DNA of 37,511 bases from Clostridia bacterium (GTDB lineage Bacteria > Bacillota > Clostridia > Christensenellales > Aristaeellaceae). Positions 15,388-23,967 of this stretch are shown piece after piece (the first letter of the stretch is position 1; every line of letters starts with the position of its first letter). The stretch covers positions 1 through 37,511 of the forward strand of contig JAFULL010000066.1 of the NCBI GenBank assembly GCA_017473345.1, written 5' to 3'. Position numbers and translations under genes: made by a program. The notes below the pieces were generated by a model. That model was not told where the DNA came from. It saw nothing but the letters and a program-made list of their open reading frames with translations, and searched no databases.

Positions 15388-16718
15388 GCAAACGAAGCCG
15401 AAGGGCTGAAATGCAGGCCGCCCGCCGCGCCCGTGCAAGGGCCGACCGCGAACGCCGCCGCGACCCGGCGCGCGCGCTGGTATCGGCCATGATGCTGTTT
15501 TACTTCAGCGCCTTTCTGCTCATTGCCCTGCAGGGTGAGATCCAGTGGCAGGGCTTTGCGCTGGCCGCCGCCGTGCCGATGATGATCTACATCGCCACGC
15601 TGTGGCTGCCGCGCTTCTTTCCGGCGGACAAGCTGCTGCTGGCCATCGCCAACTTCCTGTGCGCGCTGGGCGTGCTGGTTTTGTATTCCACCGACCGGGG
15701 CGCAGGCACCTCGCGCGGCATGCAGCAGGCCATGTACTATGGCATCGGCATCATTGCGATGCTGGTGTGCATCATGATCGTGCGTTACATCCGCCGGTGG
15801 AAATTCCTGATGAAGGTGGTCATGATGGGCGCGGCCGCGCTGATGGTGCTGCCGCTGGCCATCGGCACCGAGCAAAACGGCGCCACCAACTGGATCGTGA
15901 TCGGCGGTACCAGCCTGCAGCCCAGCGAAGTGGTGAAAATCGCGCTGCTGCTGATCCTCGGCTGGTACATGAGCCGCCATCAGTTCTGGCCGTGGTTCCT
16001 TTTTGCGGGCTTCAGCCTGCTGGTGCTCATGCTTCAGAAGGACCTTGGCACGGCGCTGATCTACTACATCACCACGCTGCTTTTGTTCTATGCCTCCACC
16101 GGCAACCTGCCGTTGACAGGCCTTGGCGTGATCGGCGGCTGCGGGGCGGCGGTGGTGGGCTACAAAATGTTTGCCCACGTCAAAAAGCGCGTGGCCATCT
16201 GGCGGAATCCGTGGATCTACTATGAGACCAGCGGCTACCAGATCGCCCAGACGCTGATGGCCATCGCCTCCGGCGGGCTGTTTGGCGTAGGGCTTGGCCT
16301 TGGCGCGCCGAGGGTGATTCCGGTGTATTTCACCGACTGCATCTTCGCCGTCATCTGCGAGCAGTTCGGCGTCATCTTCGGTATTCTGGTGCTGGCGATG
16401 TACGTCATCCTCATTCTGCGCGGCACGTTCATCGCGCAGTCCTCGCGACACAGCTTCCATGCCATCATGGCCATGGGCGCAACGGTGATGCTGGGCGTGC
16501 AGACCTTCATCATCATCGGCGGCGTGCTGAAGATGATCCCCCTGACGGGTGTCACGATGCCCTTTGTGAGCTACGGCGGCACGTCGCTGGTGAGCTGCAT
16601 GGGCCTCATCGGCCTTATTCAGGGCGTGGCAAGCGTCAATCAGGACGACCTGACCTACGACTATGAGATCAGCCGCTCGCTGCAGGAGGAAATGCTCCTG
16701 CCCGAGGCGGACAGGTGA
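15384..16718 (+). CDS. SEDS-family peptidoglycan glycosyltransferase (FtsW/RodA)
   Basis: A 444-aa polytopic membrane protein with about ten segments. The first 30 residues are very basic and cytoplasmic. SEDS hallmarks are TSLQPSEVVKIALLLILGW, the catalytic-region QKDLGTALIYY (Asp220), and PFVSYGGTSLVSCMGLIGL near the C-terminus. It polymerises lipid II together with a class B PBP, here encoded by the next gene. ATG 15384 overlaps the FHA stop, and GGAGG (15370-15374) is 9 bases upstream. RodA and FtsW cannot be separated with confidence from sequence alone. Confidence 0.9.
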   Translation: MSKRSRRAEMQAARRARARADRERRRDPARALVSAMMLFYFSAFLLIALQGEIQWQGFALAAAVPMMIYIATLWLPRFFPADKLLLAIANFLCALGVLVLYSTDRGAGTSRGMQQAMYYGIGIIAMLVCIMIVRYIRRWKFLMKVVMMGAAALMVLPLAIGTEQNGATNWIVIGGTSLQPSEVVKIALLLILGWYMSRHQFWPWFLFAGFSLLVLMLQKDLGTALIYYITTLLLFYASTGNLPLTGLGVIGGCGAAVVGYKMFAHVKKRVAIWRNPWIYYETSGYQIAQTLMAIASGGLFGVGLGLGAPRVIPVYFTDCIFAVICEQFGVIFGILVLAMYVILILRGTFIAQSSRHSFHAIMAMGATVMLGVQTFIIIGGVLKMIPLTGVTMPFVSYGGTSLVSCMGLIGLIQGVASVNQDDLTYDYEISRSLQEEMLLPEADR

Positions 16719-16725
16719 AAACAGT

Positions 16726-18156
16726 ATGAAACAGCTGAAACTGCGCTTTCGCGTGCTGACCCTGCTGGTGATCGGACTGCTGTTTGTGGCGGGCGCGTAC
16801 GGCGTGTACTCGGTATCCGCCTACGGCAACCGCTGGGTGTCGAGCACGCGCAACACCCGCTACCGCAGCGCCAAACGCAGCGTGAGCCCCGGCGACATCA
16901 TCGACCGCAACGGCGTCACCGTGGCCACCACCGATGAAAACGGTCAGCGCGTGTACCAGAGCAATATCCTCAGCCGCTCCAGCCTTGTGCATCTGCTGGG
17001 CGACGACGAGGGCAACATCGCCAACGGCGTGGAGTCGTTCCAGGCCAATTATCTGCTGGGCTTTGAAACCAGCCTGACCGAACGCGTGAACGCCTTTCTC
17101 AAGGGCGAAACGCGCAAGGGCGACAGCATCGCCATCACTGCCGACAGCAAACTGCACACCGAGATCGTGCAGATTTTCCGCAACACCTCCAACACAAAAG
17201 GCAAGTGCGGCGCTGTTGCGGTGATGAATTACAAAACCGGCGAGGTGCTGGCGCTGGTCAGCCTGCCGGTGTACGACCCGCAGAACATTACCGCCACCAT
17301 CAAAAATTCCACCCAGCATCCCTTCTGGAACCGTGCGGTGCAAAGCACGCTGCCCCCGGGATCCACCTTCAAGATCATCACCGCCGTGGCCATGCTCGAA
17401 AACATGGCCGATGCGCAGACGCACGTGTTCAACTGCACAGGCGCTACGCAGGTGATGGATCAGGTGATCACCGACTACGGCAACGACCAGCACGGCGAGA
17501 TCACGCTGGAAAAGGCTTTCCGCCTGAGCTGCAACAACTGCTTTGCGCAGGCGGCGCTGCTCATGGGCGACAGCGCGCTTCGCAAGACGGCGGAAAACTT
17601 CGGCTTTAACGACAACTTCCTCTTCCGCGACCTGGTGGTGGAAAACAGCAGCTATCCCACCAAGGACCGCAACAACTTTGAAATTGCATGGAGCGGCGCG
17701 GGCCAGAGCAAGGTGGCGGCGACGCCCTTGCACCTGTGCATGATCTCCGCCGCTATCGCCAACGACGGCGTGATGATGGAGCCCCGCCTGCTTTCGCGCG
17801 TACAGAGCCCCGCCGGCGTGGTACGCCTGCGCTACAGCCAGAAGGCCTACCGCACCGCCTGCAGCCCGGAGACGGCAAAGATCATCGACGGCTACATGAA
17901 AACCGTGGTCAAAAGCGGCACAGGTACCCGCGCGAAGGTGGACGGCCTGACCATCGCCGGCAAAACCGGCAGCGCCGAGGGATCGGCCAACGGGCTGGAT
18001 GTAACGCACGCATGGTTCACCGGCTACATCGACGACGACCGTTACCCCTACGCTGTGAGCGTGCTGGTGGAAGCCGGCGGCACGGGCGGCAGCGTGGCCG
18101 CGCCGGTGGCGCAGAAGATTTTTGAATACCTGCGCGACAACGCCGCAGTGTACTGA
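16726..18156 (+). CDS. Class B penicillin-binding protein (transpeptidase), PbpA/FtsI type
   Basis: A 476-aa protein with one N-terminal membrane anchor (about residues 10-30) and a large extracytoplasmic part. The short pedestal domain begins with SVSPGDIIDRNGVTVA. The transpeptidase motifs are STFK (Ser213-Lys216), SCN (Ser268-Asn270) and KTG (Lys413-Gly415). It cross-links peptidoglycan made by the adjacent SEDS enzyme, 7 bases upstream. Its compact size resembles mycobacterial/Clostridia PbpA more than the larger PBPs with PASTA domains. ATG 16726 is chosen so that the anchor is N-terminal; AGGTGA precedes it. Confidence 0.92.
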   Translation: MKQLKLRFRVLTLLVIGLLFVAGAYGVYSVSAYGNRWVSSTRNTRYRSAKRSVSPGDIIDRNGVTVATTDENGQRVYQSNILSRSSLVHLLGDDEGNIANGVESFQANYLLGFETSLTERVNAFLKGETRKGDSIAITADSKLHTEIVQIFRNTSNTKGKCGAVAVMNYKTGEVLALVSLPVYDPQNITATIKNSTQHPFWNRAVQSTLPPGSTFKIITAVAMLENMADAQTHVFNCTGATQVMDQVITDYGNDQHGEITLEKAFRLSCNNCFAQAALLMGDSALRKTAENFGFNDNFLFRDLVVENSSYPTKDRNNFEIAWSGAGQSKVAATPLHLCMISAAIANDGVMMEPRLLSRVQSPAGVVRLRYSQKAYRTACSPETAKIIDGYMKTVVKSGTGTRAKVDGLTIAGKTGSAEGSANGLDVTHAWFTGYIDDDRYPYAVSVLVEAGGTGGSVAAPVAQKIFEYLRDNAAVY

Positions 18157-18166
18157 GGACAAGCGC

Positions 18167-18760
18167 ATGATCTTCAACGAATTTGCCTATATCGCCCATC
18201 CGGATGAACCCACGCCTGAAGCCATGCTTGAGCACAACGGCCGCCCCAAAACGCTGGCGCATGTGCGGGCGGTGGCGCAGGAATGCCAACGCATTGCAGG
18301 GACATATGGACTGGATGCATCCAAGTGCCGCATGGCGGGCCTTCTGCACGACGTGAGCGCCGTGATCAAAGCGGCGGATATGCTCAGCTGGGCGCAGCAA
18401 AACGGTCTGCCCCTGTGCGAGGCGGAGGAAAGGTACCCCTTCCTGCTGCATCAGCGGCTGTCCGCTGTGGCGGCGCAGCAGGCCTTCGGTGTGGCGGATG
18501 AGGACGTGCTGTCTGCGGTGGCCTGTCACACCACGCTGAAGGCGCATGCCTCGCCTTATGACATGGCGCTGTTTCTGGCCGACAAGATCGCATGGGATCA
18601 GCCCGGCGAGCCGCCGTATCTTGAACAGGTGCTGCAGGCGCTGGACCAGTCGCTGGAAAAAGCCTGCCTGGTTTATATGGAATATGCAGCTGGCAGTCTG
18701 CTGTGTCCGCATGACAGCTGGGTGCAGGCGCTGGACTGGCTGAAACACAAAACCCTGTGA
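18167..18760 (+). CDS. yqeK: YqeK-like HD-domain hydrolase
   Basis: A 197-aa HD-superfamily protein. Metal-binding features are KTLAHVRAV, LLHDVSAVIK (the HD pair), HQRLSAVAA and VACHTTL. YqeK enzymes split diadenosine tetraphosphate symmetrically to two ADP. The start of the family domain usually reads R..H...V, as here. GAGGA (18155-18159) is 7 bases before ATG 18167, and the gene follows the PBP by 10 bases, so it is probably the last member of the FHA-SEDS-PBP transcript. The stop codon is part of the terminator stem. Confidence 0.8.
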   Translation: MIFNEFAYIAHPDEPTPEAMLEHNGRPKTLAHVRAVAQECQRIAGTYGLDASKCRMAGLLHDVSAVIKAADMLSWAQQNGLPLCEAEERYPFLLHQRLSAVAAQQAFGVADEDVLSAVACHTTLKAHASPYDMALFLADKIAWDQPGEPPYLEQVLQALDQSLEKACLVYMEYAAGSLLCPHDSWVQALDWLKHKTL

Positions 18761-18783
18761 GAAAAACTCACAGGGTTTTTGTT
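18750..18783. terminator. Terminator between yqeK and the converging M28 gene
   Basis: A perfect 12-bp stem (AAACCCTGTGAG, 18750-18761, with CTCACAGGGTTT, 18767-18778) and an A5 loop are followed by TT and TTGTTG. On the minus strand the stem is followed by a short T-rich tail, so it may serve both directions. Confidence 0.85.
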
Positions 18784-18786
18784 GTG

Positions 18787-19758
18787 TCAATCGCCGTACG
18801 CGGGGTCATTCGCCAGCCCGTCCAGCGCGGTGTAGAGTGCGTCCAGCGCTTCCCAGCTGCGGTTGAGATCGAAGTCGCCCATAATGTCATCCGGGCTGTG
18901 CATCAGCGCGGGCCATGTGCCGCCGGATGCCGTTGTGCCGCGGAAACAGTAGTTGACGGCGTCCACGCCGATCCAGTGAAAGGATTCGTGGTCGCTTTCT
19001 CCCAGATGGCGCGGAGTGCACCACAGCACGTCCTCATCTTCGGGCGCAAAATAACCGGTTTCTTCCATGGCGGCAAGCAGAGCCAGCGCAGCCCGGTTGC
19101 GGGCAGGAGAGGCTTCGCTGCCATCCGTATATCCATCAGCAGTGCGCATGCCCAGCGTATCCATGGACAGCGCACGGTCTTCTTCCTCAATGCCCATCAC
19201 CAGAATGTCGATGTTGAACGCAGCAAGGCTGCGTGCCCTTTCGTCAGCCGTAAGGCCTGCACAGTAGCCGAGCGAGCCCTGATGGCCGCTTTCCTCGGCA
19301 GAAAAGGCGATGAAACGCAGTTCGGTATCGGCATAGGGTTCCATGGCGGCAAAGATTTTGGCCATGGCGAGCATCGCTGCAACGCCGCTGGCATTGTCGC
19401 GCGCGCCGGGACCGTGGCTGTCGTAGTGAGCGCAGACGGTCAGGATGTTTGCACCGGGGTTCAGCGCCGGTTTGACGGCGACCAGCGAAATGCTTTCCTC
19501 ATCGCTCCAGTCGGTGGTGCAGCGGTATTGGGCAAGGGTACCGTCCGCCTCGTTGAATCCCATGCTTTCAAACCGCTGTTTCAGATAGTCCAGCGCGAGC
19601 ATTTCGCCTTCTTCGCCTACCGTGCGCTCACCAATATCCTCCACCAGCACGCGCATTTCCTCATACCAGAAATCAAAGTCATCTCCGCTGATCTCCAGCG
19701 CGCAGGCAGAGGAAAACAACAGCATGGTTGCCATCAGGCAGATCATGCATTTTTTCAT
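18787..19758 (-). CDS. Secreted M28-family zinc peptidase (second tandem copy)
   Basis: A 323-aa metallopeptidase with a Sec signal peptide (MKKCMICLMATMLLFSSACA, probable cut after ACA). M28 metal residues are present: AHYDSHGPGARDNASGV, AFSAEESGHQG (catalytic and metal Glu), NIDIL and SDHESFHW. Members are aminopeptidases or related exopeptidases outside the cell. It is a close paralogue of the gene just upstream, with the same signal-peptide ending (LLFSSACALEI) and the same C-terminal LDALYTALDGLA. ATG 19758 is taken because GAGG is 7 bases away; ATG 19761 is equally possible. It is the last gene of the operon. Confidence 0.85.
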   Translation of the reverse strand: MKKCMICLMATMLLFSSACALEISGDDFDFWYEEMRVLVEDIGERTVGEEGEMLALDYLKQRFESMGFNEADGTLAQYRCTTDWSDEESISLVAVKPALNPGANILTVCAHYDSHGPGARDNASGVAAMLAMAKIFAAMEPYADTELRFIAFSAEESGHQGSLGYCAGLTADERARSLAAFNIDILVMGIEEEDRALSMDTLGMRTADGYTDGSEASPARNRAALALLAAMEETGYFAPEDEDVLWCTPRHLGESDHESFHWIGVDAVNYCFRGTTASGGTWPALMHSPDDIMGDFDLNRSWEALDALYTALDGLANDPAYGD

Positions 19759-19775
19759 CATAAAACCTCTTCGTG

Positions 19776-20777
19776 TCACGGTATGAAAGCATCACCATAG
19801 GCGCAGTCGCTGGCCAGCCCGTCCAGCGCGGTGTAGAGCGCGTCCAGCGCCCAGCGGCTGCGGTCCAGGTCAAAGTCGCCCATGGTGTCCGACGGGGTGT
19901 GCATGAACTCCGGCCAGCGGCCGCCGGATTCGGTGGTGCCGCGGAAGCAAACGTTTACCGAATCGATGCCCGCCAGGTGGTAGGACTCGTGGTCGCTCTG
20001 GCCCTTGTGGCGCGGGCCGCACCAGGTGACTTCTTCCTCGTCGGCGGGATACATGCCGGTTTCATCCATGCCGGCCAGCATCGCAAGCGCGGCGCGGTTG
20101 AAGGCGGGCGCATCAAGGCTGCCGGTCACATAGCCGTCAGGCGTGCGCAGGCCCATGGTATCCAGCGAGAAGGCGCGGTCATCCTCCCAGACGTCGGCCA
20201 CGAGAATGTCGATGTTGAAGGCGGCAAGGCTGCGCTGCTTTTCGCCTTCGGTCAGGCTTTCGCAGTAGGCGATGGAGCCCTGATGGCCGCTTTCTTCGGC
20301 ACTGAAGGCGATGAAGCGAAGCTCGGTGTTTTCAAAGGCTTCGTACTGGCTCATCAGGCGGCACATCAGCATCATGGCTGCTGCGCCGCTGGCGTTGTCG
20401 CGCGCGCCGGGGGCTGGAATATCCTCCGGGGCGGCGCTGTCGTAGTGGGCGCAGACGGTGATGATGTTCGCATCGGGGTTCAGGGCGGGCTTGACGGCGA
20501 TGAGCGATATGCTCTCGTCCTGGCTCCACGGCGACTGACAGCTGCTTTCAAGCAGCGTGCCGTCCGCGGCCGTGTAGCCCAGTTCCTCAAAGCACTGGCG
20601 CATGTACTCCAGCGCCACCTTTTCGCCGGGCGTGCCGCATTCGCGCGTACCGATATTGTCCACAAGGTAGGTCATGGTTTCATACCAGTAGTCAAAATCC
20701 TCGTCGGTGATCTCCAGCGCGCAGGCAGAGGAAAACAGCAGCAGCGACGCCAGAAGAAAGGAAAGCCATTTTTTCAT
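19776..20777 (-). CDS. Secreted M28-family zinc peptidase (first tandem copy)
   Basis: A 333-aa paralogue of the following gene. The signal peptide is MKKWLSFLLASLLLFSSACA. The zinc site is intact: AHYDS, ARDNASGAA, AFSAEESGHQG, NIDIL and SDHESYHL. Compared with its sister it carries a short insertion before the second metal motif (AAPEDIPAPGARDN). It is probably an extracellular aminopeptidase. AAGGAG overlaps the last codons of the upstream fusion gene and lies 7 bases before ATG 20777, so it is translated from the same message. The gap to the next M28 start is 17 bases. Confidence 0.87.
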   Translation of the reverse strand: MKKWLSFLLASLLLFSSACALEITDEDFDYWYETMTYLVDNIGTRECGTPGEKVALEYMRQCFEELGYTAADGTLLESSCQSPWSQDESISLIAVKPALNPDANIITVCAHYDSAAPEDIPAPGARDNASGAAAMMLMCRLMSQYEAFENTELRFIAFSAEESGHQGSIAYCESLTEGEKQRSLAAFNIDILVADVWEDDRAFSLDTMGLRTPDGYVTGSLDAPAFNRAALAMLAGMDETGMYPADEEEVTWCGPRHKGQSDHESYHLAGIDSVNVCFRGTTESGGRWPEFMHTPSDTMGDFDLDRSRWALDALYTALDGLASDCAYGDAFIP

Positions 20778-20781
20778 AAAG

Positions 20782-23700
20782 TTACTCCTTTGTGTTGACC
20801 TGGCGGTTCAGCGCACACAGCGCCTCGCGGGGCAGCTTCAGCTCGCGGCGGTCGTAGGTGAGGATACCGTTTAATTCGTCCTCCACGTCGGTCAGCTGGG
20901 TGTATACGGTGGCGCACAGGCCCTGCGGAATGGCCGGCAGGATCTCGCGTTCAAACAGGCCCTGATAGGCCTGCCACAGGGCTTCGCGGTCAGGCAGCTT
21001 TTTGTAGCCAAAATCGATGGCGTTGAAGCAGTGGCCCTCCAGCCGCAGGTTGTAGCCGCCGAATTCACTGAGCACCACGGCGCGGCTCAGACGGTCCTTT
21101 TTGAATTTGTAGGGGCGGAAGTACACGTGCAGGCTCTTGATTTCGCCGATCTTCTGGTCGTGCCAGCCGCTGGCGTGGTCGATGGGACGGGTGGGGTCCA
21201 GTTCGAGGATGCGTTCGCAGGCCTTTTTGGCGTCGAACTGGCCCCAGCCTTCGTTGAAGGGCACCCACAGCACCACGGAGGGCACGTCGCGCAGCTGGAG
21301 CACGGTCTCTTCCAGCTCGTTCATGTATTCCTGACGGCCTTCGGGCGAGGTGCGGGCAAAGCGCAGATAGTCGCTGTCGCGGTGGTGGATATCAGTCACC
21401 AGCGGGGAGGAAATGGTCCAGAAGCGGTACTCGCCGCCGCCGGACACCATGTCCTGCCACACCAGCATGCCGAGGCGGTCGCAGTGATAGTACCAGCGCA
21501 TGGGCTCAATTTTGATGTGCTTGCGCAGCATGTTGTAGCCCAGATCCTTGGCGGTCTGAATGTCAAAGATCATGGCCTCGTCAGCGGGCGGGGTGTACAG
21601 GCCGTCGGGCCAGTAGCCCTGATCGAGCAGACCGTTGTGGAAATACGGCTTGCCGTTTAAGAACAGGCGCTTGACGCCCTTTTTGTCAAAGCAGACCTCC
21701 GACTTGCGCATGGCAAAGTAGCCCTTTACACGGTCGGTACCCAGGGTGATGGTAAAGTCGTACAGATAGGGCTCCTCCGGGCTCCACGCACGGAAGCCGG
21801 GCAGCTCGACGGTGAGGGGCTTATCCGGGGTGAACAGCAGAAGCCTTCCGTCCACATACAGCTGGCCCTGAAGATCTCCGTCGCTTTCCACAAGGAAGGT
21901 CACTTCGCCGCGGTCAAAGTCCGGCGTGACGGACAGCGCCTGCACGCCGAACTGCGGAATGCACTCCATCCACACCGTCTGCCAGATGCCGCTCTGCGGC
22001 GTGTACCATATGCCGCCGCGCTCAGTCTTCTGCTTGCCGCGGCTGTGCCAGCTTGCGTCGGTGTCGTCGTGTACGCGCACGATGATCTCGTTGTCGCCGT
22101 CGGGGCGCAGATGATCGGTCACGTCGGCGCTGAAGGCAGTGTAGCCGCCCATGTGACGCACAGCCTCGTGGCCGTTGACCCATACCACGGCCTCCTGATC
22201 GACTGCGCCAAAGTGCAGGATCACACGGCCTTCGGGGCTTACAAAGCCTGCGGGCAGGCGCAGGTGACGGCGGTACCAAAGGGTCTCGTCCTTGTGCAGG
22301 GTGCGGCGCACGCCGCTGAGTTCGCTTTCGGGCGAGAAGGGCACGATGATGGCACCGTCAAAGGCGGAGGGCAGCTCATCGCTTTGGGTGATGGCATATT
22401 CCCACGGGCCGTTGAGGTTTAGGTAGCTGTCGCGCTGCAGCTGCGGACGGGGATATTCCGGCAGCGGACAGTCGGGGTTGAGCTCCTCGCCCCAGGGGGT
22501 CATGAGGGGCTCCTGCGGGATGGTTTCGTCTTTTTCAGGCTGCTTGAGCGCGCGGGACAAAAGCGCCATGGGAATGGCAAGCAGCACCAGCACTGCCGCC
22601 GCGCCCAGGAAAATGGCGGGCGTGGGTACGGTTTTTACCTGACCCAGGTCGATGTAGGTTTCGCCGCCGTGACGGATGAGCGCCGCGCCGATGAATGGGC
22701 CAACGATCATGGGAAGCATCACCGTAAAGATCATGCGGATGCCCTGAAAATGACCGGCCTGACCTTCCGGGGTGAGCTGGCGCATCTGGGCGCCCAAAGC
22801 GGCGGTGAGCAGCATGTAGCCGCTCATCATCACCATGCCGCAGGGGATGACCCAGCCCATGCCGCGTGCAAAGTACATGCCGATGAGGCCCGCAAGCATC
22901 ACCACGGCCGCCGGCACGGCAAAGGCCAGCTTGCCCTGCTTGTCGATAGCAGGCCCAAAGATGAGCGATACGCCGCTGGCCACCAGCAGCACTGCGCCCA
23001 GCACGATGGCATAGTTGTCAAGCTTGAGGAAGTGCTGCATGTAGATGATCAGGTAGGGGAAGAACACCTGCACCGCGATGGAAAACACGCACATGCACGC
23101 AAGCGACAGGTACAGCGGCTTGTGGCTGCGGATGACCGACGGACGGAAGCCGTGCACCAGCTGCGCCATAAACGGCTCTTTGCGCGGATGGGCCTCTTCT
23201 TTGGGCAGCAGGAAGATGGACACAAGGCCCGCAAGCGTCACCAGACCGCCGAAAATGAGGAAAAAGCCCTGCCAGTTGCCCGCCTGCGTCATGCCGTCAA
23301 ACAAACCGAAGATCACCAGCATCGACATCAGCGGCAGAATGGCCAGCACGCTTTCCACCTTGCCGCGCTTTTCGTCGGGGATGACGTCGGTCACATAGGC
23401 ATTAAACGCCGCGTCGTTTGCGGTGGAGCCAAAGAAGGTCATCACGCAGTCCATGACGATCACCATCATGGCGGCGGCGCTGACTGCGCTTGCGCCGGGC
23501 AGCAGCTTTGCCGCGTTTTCCACCGTGATAAAGCCGAACGCCGCCGTGCTCACGCCCCACAGCAGGTAGCCCGTGCAGATGAAGGCCTTGCGCCTGCCCA
23601 CGCGGTCGCTCACCACGCCCATGAACAGCGTGGTCAGGGTGGCGGCGATGGCGCTTGCCGACACCATGGCAGCGATATGGTTGGGGTCAGTGCTGATGGT

Positions 23701-23808
23701 ATTGTACAGGAACACATTGAAATACATGTTTTCAATGGTCCACGCAAACTGGCCCATCAATCCGATCAGGATCAGGGACAGCCACAAACGTCCGGAAAGT
23801 TTTTTCAT
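20782..23808 (-). CDS. MFS transporter fused to GH2 glycoside hydrolase
   Basis: One uninterrupted 1008-aa frame. Residues 1 to about 425 form a 12-segment major facilitator transporter (motif-A-like GVVSDRVGRRK near residue 62; LTPEGQAGHFQG in the second half). A linker of about 30 residues follows. From about 456 there is a GH2 sugar-binding fold (LNLNGPWEYAI), a beta-sandwich, and a catalytic barrel with the NE pair Asn852-Glu853 (VPFNEGWGQ) and the nucleophile Glu915 (LSEFGGYN). Both halves look intact. With 12 segments the C-terminus faces the cytoplasm, so hydrolysis would follow uptake. The sugar is unknown. ATG 23808 is taken because MKK leads directly into the first membrane segment; AAAGGAA lies 11 bases away. 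Confidence 0.87.
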   Translation of the reverse strand: MKKLSGRLWLSLILIGLMGQFAWTIENMYFNVFLYNTISTDPNHIAAMVSASAIAATLTTLFMGVVSDRVGRRKAFICTGYLLWGVSTAAFGFITVENAAKLLPGASAVSAAAMMVIVMDCVMTFFGSTANDAAFNAYVTDVIPDEKRGKVESVLAILPLMSMLVIFGLFDGMTQAGNWQGFFLIFGGLVTLAGLVSIFLLPKEEAHPRKEPFMAQLVHGFRPSVIRSHKPLYLSLACMCVFSIAVQVFFPYLIIYMQHFLKLDNYAIVLGAVLLVASGVSLIFGPAIDKQGKLAFAVPAAVVMLAGLIGMYFARGMGWVIPCGMVMMSGYMLLTAALGAQMRQLTPEGQAGHFQGIRMIFTVMLPMIVGPFIGAALIRHGGETYIDLGQVKTVPTPAIFLGAAAVLVLLAIPMALLSRALKQPEKDETIPQEPLMTPWGEELNPDCPLPEYPRPQLQRDSYLNLNGPWEYAITQSDELPSAFDGAIIVPFSPESELSGVRRTLHKDETLWYRRHLRLPAGFVSPEGRVILHFGAVDQEAVVWVNGHEAVRHMGGYTAFSADVTDHLRPDGDNEIIVRVHDDTDASWHSRGKQKTERGGIWYTPQSGIWQTVWMECIPQFGVQALSVTPDFDRGEVTFLVESDGDLQGQLYVDGRLLLFTPDKPLTVELPGFRAWSPEEPYLYDFTITLGTDRVKGYFAMRKSEVCFDKKGVKRLFLNGKPYFHNGLLDQGYWPDGLYTPPADEAMIFDIQTAKDLGYNMLRKHIKIEPMRWYYHCDRLGMLVWQDMVSGGGEYRFWTISSPLVTDIHHRDSDYLRFARTSPEGRQEYMNELEETVLQLRDVPSVVLWVPFNEGWGQFDAKKACERILELDPTRPIDHASGWHDQKIGEIKSLHVYFRPYKFKKDRLSRAVVLSEFGGYNLRLEGHCFNAIDFGYKKLPDREALWQAYQGLFEREILPAIPQGLCATVYTQLTDVEDELNGILTYDRRELKLPREALCALNRQVNTKE

Positions 23809-23847
23809 TGTTTTTTTCGTTCCTTTCCTCGGAAATTGCCAATTTTC

Positions 23848-23876
23848 ATTATACCATTTGAAGCTTTGGCTGACAA
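23848..23876 (-). promoter_or_regulatory. Promoter of the MFS-GH2/M28 operon
   Basis: On the minus strand, TTGTCA (23876-23871), 17 bases, then a perfect TATAAT (23853-23848). The leader is about 35-40 bases. Confidence 0.8.
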
Positions 23877-23925
23877 TGAAAACCTGACGTACAGAAAAAC
23901 AACCAAAAAACATAGGGAAAAAGCA

Positions 23926-23954
23926 TTGACAAAAAGGTGCATGCGCTGTATCAT
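23926..23954 (+). promoter_or_regulatory. Promoter of the T-box leader
   Basis: TTGACA (23926-23931), 17 bases, TATCAT (23949-23954). It diverges from the MFS-GH2 promoter and should start RNA near 23961. Confidence 0.8.
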
Positions 23955-23967
23955 ACCGCCATCACTC

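Noticed and set aside
20782..23808. Two separate genes (MFS and GH2) wrongly joined
   Set aside because: The frame is continuous, no ribosome site or promoter is seen near the junction at about 22440-22540, and linker codons look normal. An assembly error cannot be fully excluded.
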